Below are positions 1 to 9,604 of a DNA stretch of 64,000 bases, piece by piece (positions within the stretch are counted from its first letter, which is position 1; every line of letters starts with the position of its first letter). The notes beneath the pieces are model-generated. The model was not told the DNA's origin, did not search any database, and saw nothing but the letters and a program-made list of their open reading frames with translations. The stretch is from Salinivibrio kushneri (GTDB lineage: Bacteria; Pseudomonadota; Gammaproteobacteria; Enterobacterales; Vibrionaceae). The position numbers were made by a program, and so were the translations under genes. The stretch is taken from contig NZ_CP114588.1 in the NCBI RefSeq assembly GCF_027286325.1, positions 372,001 to 436,000 on the forward strand, given 5' to 3'.

Positions 1-790
1 CTTGATAGCTGCGTGACTGGCGGCTGAAATAGGGCATATGAGCACGGACAAAGTAATCGCCCTGATCAGTACGACGCTCGGCACTGACGCGGACATCGTG
101 ATCGCCGTGATTGAGCAGTGACAACTTCACCAGGTAACTGCGTTGTTGGCTCGCTGTTGCTGGCTGTAGGTCTCCGCCGCCGTGGCGATAGTCATCACTG
201 TTACGCCCTTTCATGTAGGCAAGAATCCCCAGGGACTCACCTAAGCGACCATAGACGGCAGAGCTGCCAGAGGTAGCATTGGCTGCACTTTCAAGGCCGC
301 CTGAAAGTCGAGCCCCGATGGTTTGGCCGGGACGTAGCATGTCTTGTGCGTCTTTGGTTTCAAAACGTACACTGCCGCCCAGCGCACCAGGGCCACTGTC
401 GGCGCTCGCTGGACCTGACTCAACCCCAACGCGCTTGAGAAGCTCGGGTTCAATGCTTAAACGGCCTTGGTGGTGGAATAAGTAACCCCCTTGTGCAGCA
501 CCATCGACGGTGATGTTGAGGTTTGTGTCTTCAACCCCGCGCAGATAAACCTTCTGGCCGGCACCGACGCCACCACCGACATTGATGCTGGCGTTGTCGC
601 GGAACATGTCTTCCAAATCTTGAGCCTGACGGGCTTCAAGCTCTTCAGCGCTGACCGCCATATTACCTTGCAGGCTGTCAGCGGTGACGGTTACCGTTTC
701 GACAGGCTGTGCGTCTTGGGCGTGTGTGGGGAGGCTAAGGGTGCCCGCGGTGATGATCGCAAGGGTTAGCGGGTTTAAACGTAAATGCAT
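1..790 (-). CDS. TonB-dependent outer-membrane receptor, N-terminal part (cut by window start)
   Basis: The first 263 codons of a TonB-dependent receptor are visible; the C-terminal barrel lies beyond the window. The start at 790 is preceded by AGGAG seven bases upstream. A signal peptide ending near THAQD is followed by a TonB-box-like segment (VETVTVTA) and a plug domain with YLRGVEDTNLNITVDG and the conserved GPGALGGSVRFETKD stretch. Such receptors import ferric siderophores, haem or other scarce ligands across the outer membrane using TonB-ExbBD energy. Two Fur-like sites upstream point to iron starvation control. The exact ligand cannot be told from the plug alone. Confidence 0.9.
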   Translation of the reverse strand, partial: MHLRLNPLTLAIITAGTLSLPTHAQDAQPVETVTVTADSLQGNMAVSAEELEARQAQDLEDMFRDNASINVGGGVGAGQKVYLRGVEDTNLNITVDGAAQGGYLFHHQGRLSIEPELLKRVGVESGPASADSGPGALGGSVRFETKDAQDMLRPGQTIGARLSGGLESAANATSGSSAVYGRLGESLGILAYMKGRNSDDYRHGGGDLQPATASQQRSYLVKLSLLNHGDHDVRVSAERRTDQGDYFVRAHMPYFSRQSRSYQ

Positions 791-800
791 GTCATACTCC

Positions 801-819
801 TATGCAAATAGTTCTCATT
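801..819 (-). promoter_or_regulatory. Fur-box-like site at the TonB receptor start
   Basis: Read on the minus strand the 19-mer is AATGAGAACTATTTGCATA. It fits the AATGATAAT-N-ATTATCATT Fur layout with several mismatches, and it overlaps the upstream side of the ribosome binding site. Its position before a TonB-dependent receptor gene supports the call; binding itself is an inference. Confidence 0.5.
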
Positions 820-875
820 TAATTGTGGCGGGACTATATCAGGCGCAAGTAAAATTCACTAACAAAAATTCTAGT

Positions 876-896
876 AAAAACCATTATCATTAGTGT
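876..896 (-). promoter_or_regulatory. Second Fur-like half-site region upstream of the TonB receptor
   Basis: The minus strand reads CTAATGATAATGG here, containing the AATGATAAT core of a Fur box followed by a poor second half. It lies about 90 bp upstream of the receptor start, where a promoter would be expected. Confidence 0.45.
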
Positions 897-1059
897 TTGT
901 AACTGATTTGTATGTAATTAAAGGCTAGATGTAGCGCTGATGTTTTTTCTTGAAGATGAAAAAGAAAGAAAAGGGTTAAAGAGAAAGCAGCGTGATTGAC
1001 GAAAAACGATAACCATAGGGGGAGAGCGGGTGACGAAGCAGGTGGATACGCACCGACGT

Positions 1060-1084
1060 AAAAAAGCCGACACAGAGGTCGGCT
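1060..1084 (-). terminator. Intrinsic terminator after dolP
   Basis: On the minus strand AGCCGAC, a six-base loop and GTCGGCT are followed by a run of six T. It ends the lpoA-yraN-diaA-dolP operon. Confidence 0.85.
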
Positions 1085-1121
1085 GACAGATAGGTTGTTT
1101 GTTGTGAGCGGGAGGCCTGTC

Positions 1122-1667
1122 TTATGGCGAGCTCTCGTCACCGACATACTGGAACGCTTTGATCACGCGCTCGACGCCACGTACATTGCGGGCGATGTCC
1201 ACCGCTTTGTCCGCTTGCGCTTGGGTAACCGCTCCCATTAAAAACACTTCTCGGGCTTCGGTGATCACCTTGATATTGACCGAACGCAACTGATCATCCG
1301 CCACAAACGCGGCTTTCACGCGGGTCGTGAGCCAGCCGTCGGTACTAATATCGGCAAGACCAATCATGGGTGCGTCGCGCACTTCGTTGTAGACCACGTC
1401 GACATTGTCCAATGCGCGAATGCGCTCAACCAATTGCTCGGTCAGAGCCGGATCGGTGCTTTGCCCCACTAACAGTGCTTGCCCTTGAAAAGCGGCCGCT
1501 TTTGCACGAATTTTATTTCTAAACGGCGGTTTATTGACAATCCCCGCTGTGTTTAGGCCAATTTGTGTGTCCTGCCACTCCTCGCCGGTGGTGCGTGGGT
1601 CGGAGGAGTAAACGGTTGAGCACGCTTGCAAGGCAAGCACAAACATCAAGGTGATTATCAGGCGCAT
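1122..1667 (-). CDS. dolP: Outer-membrane lipoprotein with two BON domains (DolP/YraP)
   Basis: A 181-residue lipoprotein. The N-terminus has a short hydrophobic stretch and the lipobox LQAC with Cys16. Two BON domains follow, at about residues 45-110 and 115-180, which is the known DolP architecture. In E. coli DolP localises to division sites, binds anionic phospholipid and supports envelope integrity and amidase regulation. The start at 1667 has GGAG about ten bases upstream, overlapping the end of diaA. It is the last gene of the lpoA-yraN-diaA-dolP run, the same order as in enterics, which supports the assignment. Confidence 0.92.
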   Translation of the reverse strand: MRLIITLMFVLALQACSTVYSSDPRTTGEEWQDTQIGLNTAGIVNKPPFRNKIRAKAAAFQGQALLVGQSTDPALTEQLVERIRALDNVDVVYNEVRDAPMIGLADISTDGWLTTRVKAAFVADDQLRSVNIKVITEAREVFLMGAVTQAQADKAVDIARNVRGVERVIKAFQYVGDESSP

Positions 1668-1670
1668 GGT

Positions 1671-2264
<594 letters not shown>

Positions 2265-2630
2265 TTACCCTTGAACGATGTTTTTAATCCAGTTGACCGC
2301 CTCAACACTGCCATCAAAGGTGACGGCGTCAAAGCGAAATTCGGTTTGTGTACTTTTTATACCGCGACATTGCATCCAGCGTTCTGCCGCCAGAATTAAG
2401 CGTCGCTGCTTGGCGGCGGTAATGCTGGCTGCTGCGCCACCAAATCCGCGCCCTTGGCGAAAACGGACTTCGACGAACACCAAGCAGGTGCCGTCTTGCA
2501 TCACTAAGTCGATTTCTCCACGGCGACTGTGCGCGTTTTTATCCAAAGTGGTCAGCCCATGGCGAACGAGGTACTGGCAAGCTTGTGCTTCGTAAGCTTG
2601 CCCTTTCGCTCTAGGCTGAGGACGTATCAC
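2265..2630 (-). CDS. yraN: YraN family protein (UPF0102), nuclease-like fold
   Basis: A 121-residue protein of the UPF0102 family. The conserved core is RRGEIDLVMQDG followed by FVEVRFR, the Asp and Glu-x-Arg/Lys signature of the RecB/Holliday-resolvase-like nuclease fold. Its role in the cell is not well established. The start overlaps the end of lpoA by four bases, so translation is probably coupled. The lpoA-yraN-diaA order is conserved in many gammaproteobacteria. Confidence 0.92.
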   Translation of the reverse strand: MIRPQPRAKGQAYEAQACQYLVRHGLTTLDKNAHSRRGEIDLVMQDGTCLVFVEVRFRQGRGFGGAAASITAAKQRRLILAAERWMQCRGIKSTQTEFRFDAVTFDGSVEAVNWIKNIVQG

Positions 2631-4483
2631 TGCGCATCCTGCTTGGTTTGGTTCGTAATGGGCTCGATGTCTGTCTTGCCAAACCGCGCCCAGTCCAGTT
2701 GTCGATGGATAACACAGTTATCCGCCAGTGATAATTGGCCTGTTTGGCCACTAAACTGGTAGCCAGGTTGTGCCTGCATTTGCGGTAACCCTTTCAGCAG
2801 GCCGTATGCATCCATCCCAAGCGCGTGTAAACGCGTGGTGTTATTGCTCGGCGAAGGATGGCGCTGCTGGTATTGCTGATACGCTGCGCTTTGGGTGCTA
2901 ATCAGCAGCGGAATATCACTAAACTCGATGCCCTGCAGCTCGGCTAATTGTCCCATGCCATCTGCGCGGTTGTTGCTGCGTGAGCTGGCGTACAGCTTGG
3001 GTGGCTGCACATCCGGATTAATGGCCACTTCGATAAAGGGTTTGAGCAAGGTAAGCTCGGCGGCACCGGCGACCATATACACGGCATCAATGTCCCGACG
3101 ACTCCGTGCTTGTGATTGCAACGGCAAGTCGGTGAGCTGCTTCATTTGGGCTATCCGACGTTGACTGGCGTCTAAGCCGAAAATATCACGGATGCGCGCT
3201 TGCATTTTATCGCGATCACCCAACGGTGCTTGTTCTACCTCGGTGTCGGTGAGTGATTGCCAACGCGTGGAAAAGGCGTCGCGCATTCGCTGTCCAAAGG
3301 CAGAATCAGGATAGAGCACCAGCGGGAATTGATACCCCTGTTGGTGCAAGCGATCGGCTGCTTGCGCTGCTTCTTGCTCGGGGGATAAGGTGAAATAACA
3401 TACCCCTTGCTGGTAGCGATCATCCGTTGGTTCATTGAGCGCTAACACTGGCACTTGTCCAGCAATGGCGTTGCTCACAGCGACTACCTTGTGTTTTTGC
3501 AAAGGCCCGACGACAAAATCGACGCCGTCATGGGTGATGCGTTGGGTGAGCGTATCAATATCCAAGGCGTTGGTGTCGTAAAAGCGTATCTTGGGACGTT
3601 GCTCAGCATTAGCATCCAGCATGGCTTCGACAAAGCCATCACGAATCGCATCCCCTTGTTCGGAGAACTTGTCGGTCAGTGGCAGCATTACACCAACATG
3701 GGTGGGTTGGGTAATCGTCAGCGCTTGAATGTCCGCCAAGTTGTCTGGGAGGTACTGATTGGCTGGGTGCGCAGGGTGCGACGCTAAATAGGCATCCAAC
3801 TGGCTTTGCATCTCAGCCACATCGCCTGTGTAACGACGAGCGATATCGAGTAACTCAACCCAGCCGGCAAGAATGTCATCGTCGCTGTTTTGCAGCTGCT
3901 TGATTTCATTTTGGCTCAGTAACTGTAAATCTTGCCATAAGGTGTTCCAGGCTTGCTGTGCTTGGTTTTTATCCACATAGCTGGCGAGTCGGTATTGATG
4001 GGTTACCGCGCCGAGCGCATTGTCTTGCTGGCGGGCAATCTTGGCCTTTTGCTGGTAAAAGCGCACATACTGGCTGTCTTTAAGCTGCCAATTGGGAGAA
4101 AGCACCAGTACCTGGCTGGCGTCAGCGAGTTGGCCGGTTTGCGCTAGAAAGCGCGCACGCGCTAAGGTCCACTCAATGCGTTGTTCGGTGTTGAGTTGGC
4201 GCTCCGACAAGCGTTGCAATAGCACGTCGGCTTGGTTTAGCTGTTGCTCATTAAGCAGTGCTTTTATCGCCAGCAAATACCAGTCGTTTTGCTTCTCACC
4301 TTGGCTGGTTTCTGCTTGCAACAGGTAGAATGTCGAATTCTCCGTTGCCGGCTGACTGATGACATCACGCGCGGTTGGCGTAGACGTCGGTGCACTACAC
4401 GCAGCCAGCGCTAACGCTAGGGCTACAGGGGTGATAAGTCGTGTTACACTTTGACGCTTCTGGGTAAGTTTAACCATGAACAT
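2627..4483 (-). CDS. lpoA: Penicillin-binding protein activator LpoA
   Basis: A 618-residue outer-membrane lipoprotein. The lipobox LAAC with Cys29 follows a hydrophobic leader. A helical TPR-like N-domain (about residues 40-250) precedes a periplasmic-binding-protein-like C-domain beginning near THVGVMLPLTDKFSEQG. LpoA reaches through the periplasm to activate the transpeptidase of PBP1A. An alternative ATG lies two codons downstream at 4477; neither has a strong ribosome binding site. It is divergent from rsmI with only 55 bp between, and it heads the operon that ends with dolP. Confidence 0.93.
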   Translation of the reverse strand: MFMVKLTQKRQSVTRLITPVALALALAACSAPTSTPTARDVISQPATENSTFYLLQAETSQGEKQNDWYLLAIKALLNEQQLNQADVLLQRLSERQLNTEQRIEWTLARARFLAQTGQLADASQVLVLSPNWQLKDSQYVRFYQQKAKIARQQDNALGAVTHQYRLASYVDKNQAQQAWNTLWQDLQLLSQNEIKQLQNSDDDILAGWVELLDIARRYTGDVAEMQSQLDAYLASHPAHPANQYLPDNLADIQALTITQPTHVGVMLPLTDKFSEQGDAIRDGFVEAMLDANAEQRPKIRFYDTNALDIDTLTQRITHDGVDFVVGPLQKHKVVAVSNAIAGQVPVLALNEPTDDRYQQGVCYFTLSPEQEAAQAADRLHQQGYQFPLVLYPDSAFGQRMRDAFSTRWQSLTDTEVEQAPLGDRDKMQARIRDIFGLDASQRRIAQMKQLTDLPLQSQARSRRDIDAVYMVAGAAELTLLKPFIEVAINPDVQPPKLYASSRSNNRADGMGQLAELQGIEFSDIPLLISTQSAAYQQYQQRHPSPSNNTTRLHALGMDAYGLLKGLPQMQAQPGYQFSGQTGQLSLADNCVIHRQLDWARFGKTDIEPITNQTKQDAQ

Positions 4484-4538
4484 GTTTCAACCGTGACAAC
4501 GTTGCCCCTATCTTAATCGCCGAAGGGTTGTTAAACAA

Positions 4539-5396
4539 ATGACTGATGCAAATCTATCCGACCATGCTCACCCCACGCTGTATATTGTGCCGACACCGAT
4601 AGGCAACTTGGCGGATATTACCCAGCGTGCACTCGATGTTTTAGCCAGTGTGGATCTGGTTGCTGCCGAAGACACACGTCATACCGCTCGGCTGCTCTCG
4701 CATTTTTCTATCAATGCGAAGACTTTTGCGTTGCACGAGCATAACGAGCAACAAAAAGCGGCGGCATTATTAGCGCGCTTACAACAAGGCCAGTCAGTTG
4801 CATTAGTCTCGGACGCGGGAACGCCGTTGATTAGCGACCCTGGCTACCATCTCGTCACGCAATGCCGTGAAGCGGGCGTGCGAGTGGTGCCTCTGCCAGG
4901 TGCTTGTGCGGTGGTCACCGCATTAAGTGCTTCTGGTTTGCCTTCAGACCGCTTTAGCTTTGAAGGGTTCCTGCCGCCGAAGACAAAAGCACGTCAGGAT
5001 ACGTTCCGCACCTTGGCCGATGATCCTCGCACCTTGATTTTCTATGAGTCGCCGCACCGTATTCGCGACAGTTTGGCGGATATGCGTGAAGTGTTGGGTG
5101 AGACGCGCCGCGTGGTCTTGGCGCGTGAACTGACCAAAACCTTTGAAACCATTCACGGGGCGCCTTTAGGCGAACTGATTGAGTGGTTAAATGAAGATGC
5201 CAACCGGCTGCGTGGTGAAATGGTGTTATTGGTAGCAGGTTATCGTGCCGATAAGAGCGCGTTGCCCTCGGCGGCGTGTCATGCCCTCGGTTTATTGGCC
5301 GCTGAGCTACCCCTGAAAAAGGCGGCGGCATTAGTCGCGGAATTGTATTCGGTTAAAAAGAACGCACTCTATAAGTGGGGCTTGGAGAATCTGTAG
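4539..5396 (+). CDS. rsmI: 16S rRNA (cytidine1402-2'-O)-methyltransferase RsmI
   Basis: A 285-residue SAM-dependent methylase of the tetrapyrrole-methylase fold. [11 protein letters not shown] (18-28) and [12 protein letters not shown] (91-102) are the family signatures. RsmI methylates the ribose of C1402 in the decoding centre, and the base of the same nucleotide is methylated by RsmH, encoded a little downstream at 6558. AAGGG lies about a dozen bases before the ATG. The gene is divergent from lpoA and is followed by RNase P RNA. Confidence 0.95.
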   Translation: MTDANLSDHAHPTLYIVPTPIGNLADITQRALDVLASVDLVAAEDTRHTARLLSHFSINAKTFALHEHNEQQKAAALLARLQQGQSVALVSDAGTPLISDPGYHLVTQCREAGVRVVPLPGACAVVTALSASGLPSDRFSFEGFLPPKTKARQDTFRTLADDPRTLIFYESPHRIRDSLADMREVLGETRRVVLARELTKTFETIHGAPLGELIEWLNEDANRLRGEMVLLVAGYRADKSALPSAACHALGLLAAELPLKKAAALVAELYSVKKNALYKWGLENL

Positions 5397-5436
5397 CTAA
5401 GCGTGATTTACGCTGGCTTGCGTGGTGATTCTTCTA

Positions 5437-5442
5437 TATACT
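5437..5442 (+). promoter_or_regulatory. Probable -10 element of rnpB with C-rich discriminator
   Basis: TATACT is followed by CCCCCGC and then the mature RNA 5' end. A GC-rich discriminator is typical of stringently controlled stable-RNA promoters. I could not assign a good -35 at the right distance, so this is tentative. Confidence 0.4.
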
Positions 5443-5451
5443 CCCCCGCTC

Positions 5452-5830
<379 letters not shown>

Positions 5831-5837
5831 CTTTATC

Positions 5838-5870
5838 GGGCGAGCCTTTTGGGCTCGCCCTCTCTTTTTC
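5838..5870 (+). terminator. Intrinsic terminator of rnpB
   Basis: GGGCGAGCC, the loop TTTTG and GGCTCGCCC are followed by TCTCTTTTT, directly downstream of the mature 3' end. Confidence 0.9.
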
Positions 5871-5992
5871 AGCGCTTGAATCAGACGATTTGGTTATAAC
5901 CTGATGCGGCTGGTTGGATTGGTGACTGATTAACCCGCTGAAATATCTCTTTAATCCTCCCAGGTGTGATCTTTGTCACTGTGATGGCTTGC

Positions 5993-6022
5993 TTGACTTT
6001 CTTTTTACCTGCTACGTACACT
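5993..6022 (+). promoter_or_regulatory. Candidate dcw-cluster promoter (Pmra)
   Basis: TTGACT at 5993-5998 and TACACT at 6017-6022 with an 18-bp spacer fit a sigma-70 promoter. The predicted start falls at the first MraZ repeat, so MraZ bound to its repeats would sit on the start site and leader. Confidence 0.55.
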
Positions 6023-6027
6023 TCTGG

Positions 6028-6072
6028 GTGGGAAAATGTGGTGTAAAGTGGATAATCTTGGTGAAAAAGGGA
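6028..6072 (+). promoter_or_regulatory. MraZ operator: five GTGGN-type repeats at 10-bp spacing
   Basis: Five pentamers lie exactly ten bases apart: GTGGG, GTGGT, GTGGA, TTGGT and AGGGA, starting at 6028, 6038, 6048, 6058 and 6068. MraZ proteins are known to bind direct repeats of about this sequence separated by five bases and to repress their own dcw operon. The last repeat is also the ribosome binding site of mraZ. Confidence 0.8.
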
Positions 6073-6082
6073 AAATAGCGCC

Positions 6083-6541
6083 ATGTTACGCGGCGTCAGT
6101 GCCATATCGGTCGACAAAAAAGGGCGGCTAGCCCTGCCAACTCGCTATCGCGATGGGTTAATTAACCATTGTGACGGCCAGTTTGTGTGTACGATCGATC
6201 ACCAGCTCCCTTGTTTGGCCTTGTATCCCGTCCCAGAGTGGGAAGTAATAGAAGACAAGCTTGCACAGCTGTCGAGCTTTCAGCCGGCAGAACGGCGCTT
6301 GCAGCGATTGCTACTCGGCCATGCCTTTGATTGTGAGATGGATGGCCAAGGCCGGCTATTGTTGTCCGCAACGTTGCGCCAGTACGCCGGGCTTGAGGGC
6401 AAAGCGATGCTGGTGGGCCAACTCAATAAGTTTGAGATTTGGGATGAGCAGACATGGCAGGCACAAATTCGCCAGGATATGGACACACAGGCGGAATCAA
6501 CACCGATGATCAGTGAGCGGTTAGCTGACCTCTCTCTGTAA
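6083..6541 (+). CDS. mraZ: MraZ, transcriptional regulator of the dcw cluster
   Basis: A 152-residue protein with two SpoVT/AbrB-like domains (about 5-52 and 81-124). Each carries the family's DxKGRLxLP-type signature: [13 protein letters not shown] near the N-terminus and [13 protein letters not shown] in the second half. MraZ forms ring-shaped oligomers that bind repeats ahead of mraZ and repress the division and cell-wall operon. The ATG at 6083 follows AGGGA at a spacing of about ten bases. It is the first gene of the cluster, 16 bp ahead of rsmH. Confidence 0.96.
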   Translation: MLRGVSAISVDKKGRLALPTRYRDGLINHCDGQFVCTIDHQLPCLALYPVPEWEVIEDKLAQLSSFQPAERRLQRLLLGHAFDCEMDGQGRLLLSATLRQYAGLEGKAMLVGQLNKFEIWDEQTWQAQIRQDMDTQAESTPMISERLADLSL

Positions 6542-6557
6542 ATAATGAAGTGAACTT

Positions 6558-7508
6558 ATGTCAGAACAGTATACCCATGTTTCCGTCCTATTGAACGAAT
6601 CGGTAGACGGCCTCGCGATAAAGCCAGACGGCATTTATGTCGATGGCACTTTTGGTCGCGGCGGTCACTCTCGCCATATTTTATCGCAGCTGGGTGAAAA
6701 CGGGCGTTTGTACGCCATTGATCGCGACCCTCGCGCGATTGAAGAAGCCAACACCATTGACGATCCTCGCTTTCAAATCATTCATGGCCCTTTTTCTGAC
6801 ATCGACGCCTATCTGCGTGACCGGGGCTTGAGTGAAAAAGTGGATGGCATACTACTCGATCTGGGCGTGTCGTCTCCGCAGCTGGACGATCCTAGCCGCG
6901 GATTCAGCTTTATGCATGACGGCCCTTTAGATATGCGCATGGATCCCAGTAGCGGCCAGTCAGCGGCGCAGTGGTTAGAAACCGCCAGCCCAGACGACAT
7001 TGCTTGGGTGTTAAAAGTGTTTGGTGAAGAACGTTTTGCCCGCCGAATTGCCAATGCGATTGTGCGTCATCGTGAGGATGAAGAAGCGACCCCGCTAACC
7101 ACCACCAATCAGCTAGCCAAGCTGATTGATCATGCGGTGCCGTTTAGAGAAAAGAAAAAGCACCCAGCGACGCGCAGCTTCCAAGCGATTCGCATTTATA
7201 TCAACAGTGAATTAGATGAGATTGAGCAGGCATTGCAAGGTGCACTGGCAAGCCTTGCCCCCGGTGGCCGTTTGTCTGTGATCAGCTTTCACTCGTTAGA
7301 AGATCGAATGGTGAAGCGTTTTATTCGCAAGCAAAGTAAGGGGCCTGACGTGCCCAAAGGGGTGCCTTTGACTGAAGCACAGATCGCGGAGCTTGGCTCG
7401 GCGGCGATGAAGCCCATCGGTAAGGCAATTAAACCGTCTGCCGAAGAGGTGGCGCAAAACGCACGTGCGCGTAGTTCGGTATTACGTATCGCGGAGAAAT
7501 TAGGGTAA
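6558..7508 (+). CDS. rsmH: 16S rRNA (cytosine1402-N4)-methyltransferase RsmH
   Basis: A 316-residue SAM-dependent methyltransferase, formerly MraW. The SAM-binding motif [10 protein letters not shown] is at residues 29-38, and [12 protein letters not shown] and [15 protein letters not shown] are further family signatures. It methylates N4 of C1402, the same nucleotide whose ribose is methylated by RsmI encoded at 4539. It lies between mraZ and ftsL, the canonical order. Confidence 0.97.
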   Translation: MSEQYTHVSVLLNESVDGLAIKPDGIYVDGTFGRGGHSRHILSQLGENGRLYAIDRDPRAIEEANTIDDPRFQIIHGPFSDIDAYLRDRGLSEKVDGILLDLGVSSPQLDDPSRGFSFMHDGPLDMRMDPSSGQSAAQWLETASPDDIAWVLKVFGEERFARRIANAIVRHREDEEATPLTTTNQLAKLIDHAVPFREKKKHPATRSFQAIRIYINSELDEIEQALQGALASLAPGGRLSVISFHSLEDRMVKRFIRKQSKGPDVPKGVPLTEAQIAELGSAAMKPIGKAIKPSAEEVAQNARARSSVLRIAEKLG

Positions 7509-7511
7509 ATC

Positions 7512-7841
7512 ATGGAGCCGCGGCCAAGCCTTGCTAAACAAATTCGTCAGGACGTACTGGCCATCGGCAAGTTGCCGTTGGGTTTGTTGGTCGCGGTGCT
7601 GATATCAGCGATCGCTGTGGTGTCGATGACGCAATCGACGCGCAGTTTGATTGCCAAACAAGATGCGTTGCTTGAGCAGCGCGAAACGCTTGAAGTGGAG
7701 TGGCGAAATCAATTGCTAGAAGAAAACGCGTTATCTGAACATAGCCATGTCGAGGCAGTTGCGCGTGAGTCTTTTGGCATGATTCGACCGACCAGTGATA
7801 ACGAAGTGATCGTCAAACGGTCTTTGAGTAATAGCCGGTGA
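7512..7841 (+). CDS. ftsL: Cell division protein FtsL
   Basis: A 109-residue bitopic membrane protein. A short basic cytoplasmic segment (about 1-22) precedes one transmembrane helix (about 23-42). A periplasmic coiled-coil region follows, rich in Glu and Leu. FtsL forms a complex with FtsB and FtsQ and activates FtsWI septal synthesis. Sequence conservation in this family is low, so the call rests on size, topology and position between rsmH and ftsI. Its stop overlaps the ftsI start. Confidence 0.92.
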   Translation: MEPRPSLAKQIRQDVLAIGKLPLGLLVAVLISAIAVVSMTQSTRSLIAKQDALLEQRETLEVEWRNQLLEENALSEHSHVEAVARESFGMIRPTSDNEVIVKRSLSNSR

Positions 7842-9604
7842 AAAAACGTTCTAACAAGCCTGCCAATCGCCGTACGCCGAAAGCGCCACCTGTGCTGATA
7901 CAGTGGCGCTTTGGCCTTATTTGCGTGTTTATCGCGTTTGCCTTGGTTGCATTGGTGGCACGTGCGGCGTATATCCAAGTCATTGAGCCCGACAGGCTGC
8001 GTCATGAGGGTGACTTGCGCTCAGTACGGGTTGAACAAGTGCATTCTGCTCGTGGGATGATTGAAGACCGCCAAGGTGAGCCGTTGGCGGTCAGTGTCCC
8101 CGTACAGGCGGTGTGGGCCGATCCGGTGACGGTGTTTAAACACCAAGGGCTCAACAACGTTGAGCGCTGGTATGCACTGGCCGACGTGCTGGGTCTAGAC
8201 CGCCAGGCGTTGATTGACAAGATTCAAGCGAACCGTAAGCGGCGTTTTATTTATTTACAGCGCCAAGTGCGTCCAGCGATGGCCGCGTATGTGAACAAGC
8301 TAGACTTGCCCGGCGTGGGACTGAAAGCCGAGTCTCGTCGCTTTTATCCTAGTGCTGAGGTAAGTGCCCACTTAGTGGGGATGACAGGCATTGACGGTCA
8401 TGGTCTGGAAGGCATTGAGCGGCGTTTTGATGACTGGCTTGCCGGAGAGCATGGCAAGCGCACCGTGCGCAAAGACCGGTTTGGTCGTGTGGTTGAACAT
8501 ATTGCCACTGAAGACAAAAAAGAAGGTCAATCGCTCACGCTCAGTATCGATCAGCGTTTGCAAGCCATCGCCTATCGTGCGATTAAGCAAGCGGTGGCCG
8601 ACTATCGCGCCACGTCTGGCTCGTTGGTGATGGTGGATGTCAAAACTGGCGAAGTGATGGCGATGGTTAACGCCCCCTCTTATAACCCTAATAATCGCAG
8701 CTCGCTGAAAAGCTTTAATATGCGCAACCGCGCGATCACTGACGTGTTTGAACCTGGATCCACCATGAAGCCCTTTGTGGTGCTCACCGCGTTGGAAAAC
8801 GGTGTCGCGGATATGGACACCGTGATTGATACCGGCAATGGCATCATGCAAATCGGCGGCAGTCGTGTGCGCGACGTCTCCAAAGTGGGTAAAGCCAACC
8901 TGGCGCGGATCCTCAAAAAATCGAGCAACATCGGTGTCAGTAAGCTGTCGTTGGCGATGCCCGTGGAAACCTTATTGGGTGAATACGGCAGCTTTGGCTT
9001 GGGGGCAAGTACTGGCGTCGAGTTGGTTGGTGAGTCGGTAGGACACTTTCCCTCACGCCGCCGCTGGTCAGACTTTGAACGGGCGACGCTGGCCTTTGGC
9101 TATGGCTTGTCAGTGACGCCGGCGCAACTGGCGCGTGCCTATGCCACGCTCGGCTCGTTGGGCATCAATCGACCGCTAAGTATTTTAAAGCGCGAGGGGG
9201 TCACTGAGGGGAAACAAGTCGCCTCGCGTGCGAATGTGTATAAAGTGCTGCAAATGCTAGAGGGCGTGACCCAAGAAGGCGGGAGCGCACGCCGTGCCGC
9301 GGTGGATGGTTATCGGGTCGGCGCGAAAACCGGTACCGCCAAAGTGGCGGTGGCAGGTGGTTATGGCGATGAGTATATCGGTTATACCGCGGGGCTGGCA
9401 CCGATTAGTGATCCCAGACTGGCGATGGTAGTGGTGATCAACGAGCCTCAAGGCGACAAGTATTATGGTGGCCAGGTCGCGGCGCCGGTGTTTTCTGATG
9501 TGATGAAAAGCGCACTCCAGATCTTAAACATTGCACCGGATGCGGGCACAGGCCCTGGGTTGCAAGTGGCTAAGTATGCAAGTGAAGTGAACCAGAATGA
9601 ATGA
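7838..9604 (+). CDS. ftsI: Septal peptidoglycan transpeptidase FtsI (PBP3)
   Basis: A 588-residue class B penicillin-binding protein. A basic cytoplasmic tail and one transmembrane helix (about 27-47) precede the dimerisation domain and the transpeptidase domain. The three active-site motifs are present: STMK at 308-311, SSN at 362-364 and KTGT at 497-500. It crosslinks septal peptidoglycan in partnership with FtsW. The start is GTG at 7838, overlapping the ftsL stop, and its end overlaps the murE start by eight bases, so translation is likely coupled on both sides. Confidence 0.97.
   Translation: MKKRSNKPANRRTPKAPPVLIQWRFGLICVFIAFALVALVARAAYIQVIEPDRLRHEGDLRSVRVEQVHSARGMIEDRQGEPLAVSVPVQAVWADPVTVFKHQGLNNVERWYALADVLGLDRQALIDKIQANRKRRFIYLQRQVRPAMAAYVNKLDLPGVGLKAESRRFYPSAEVSAHLVGMTGIDGHGLEGIERRFDDWLAGEHGKRTVRKDRFGRVVEHIATEDKKEGQSLTLSIDQRLQAIAYRAIKQAVADYRATSGSLVMVDVKTGEVMAMVNAPSYNPNNRSSLKSFNMRNRAITDVFEPGSTMKPFVVLTALENGVADMDTVIDTGNGIMQIGGSRVRDVSKVGKANLARILKKSSNIGVSKLSLAMPVETLLGEYGSFGLGASTGVELVGESVGHFPSRRRWSDFERATLAFGYGLSVTPAQLARAYATLGSLGINRPLSILKREGVTEGKQVASRANVYKVLQMLEGVTQEGGSARRAAVDGYRVGAKTGTAKVAVAGGYGDEYIGYTAGLAPISDPRLAMVVVINEPQGDKYYGGQVAAPVFSDVMKSALQILNIAPDAGTGPGLQVAKYASEVNQNE

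Larger units (their letters stand above)
791..1121. other. Intergenic region with Fur-like sites and dolP terminator
   Basis: This 331-bp gap separates dolP, which ends here, from the start of the receptor gene. Both are on the minus strand. It holds two Fur-like motifs near the receptor start and an intrinsic terminator for dolP. I see no convincing gene in it. Confidence 0.6.

Noticed and set aside
5881-6117. 78-codon minus-strand frame across the mraZ promoter and operator
   Set aside because: It overlaps the MraZ repeats and the start of mraZ, has no ribosome binding site, and the repeats explain the sequence better.
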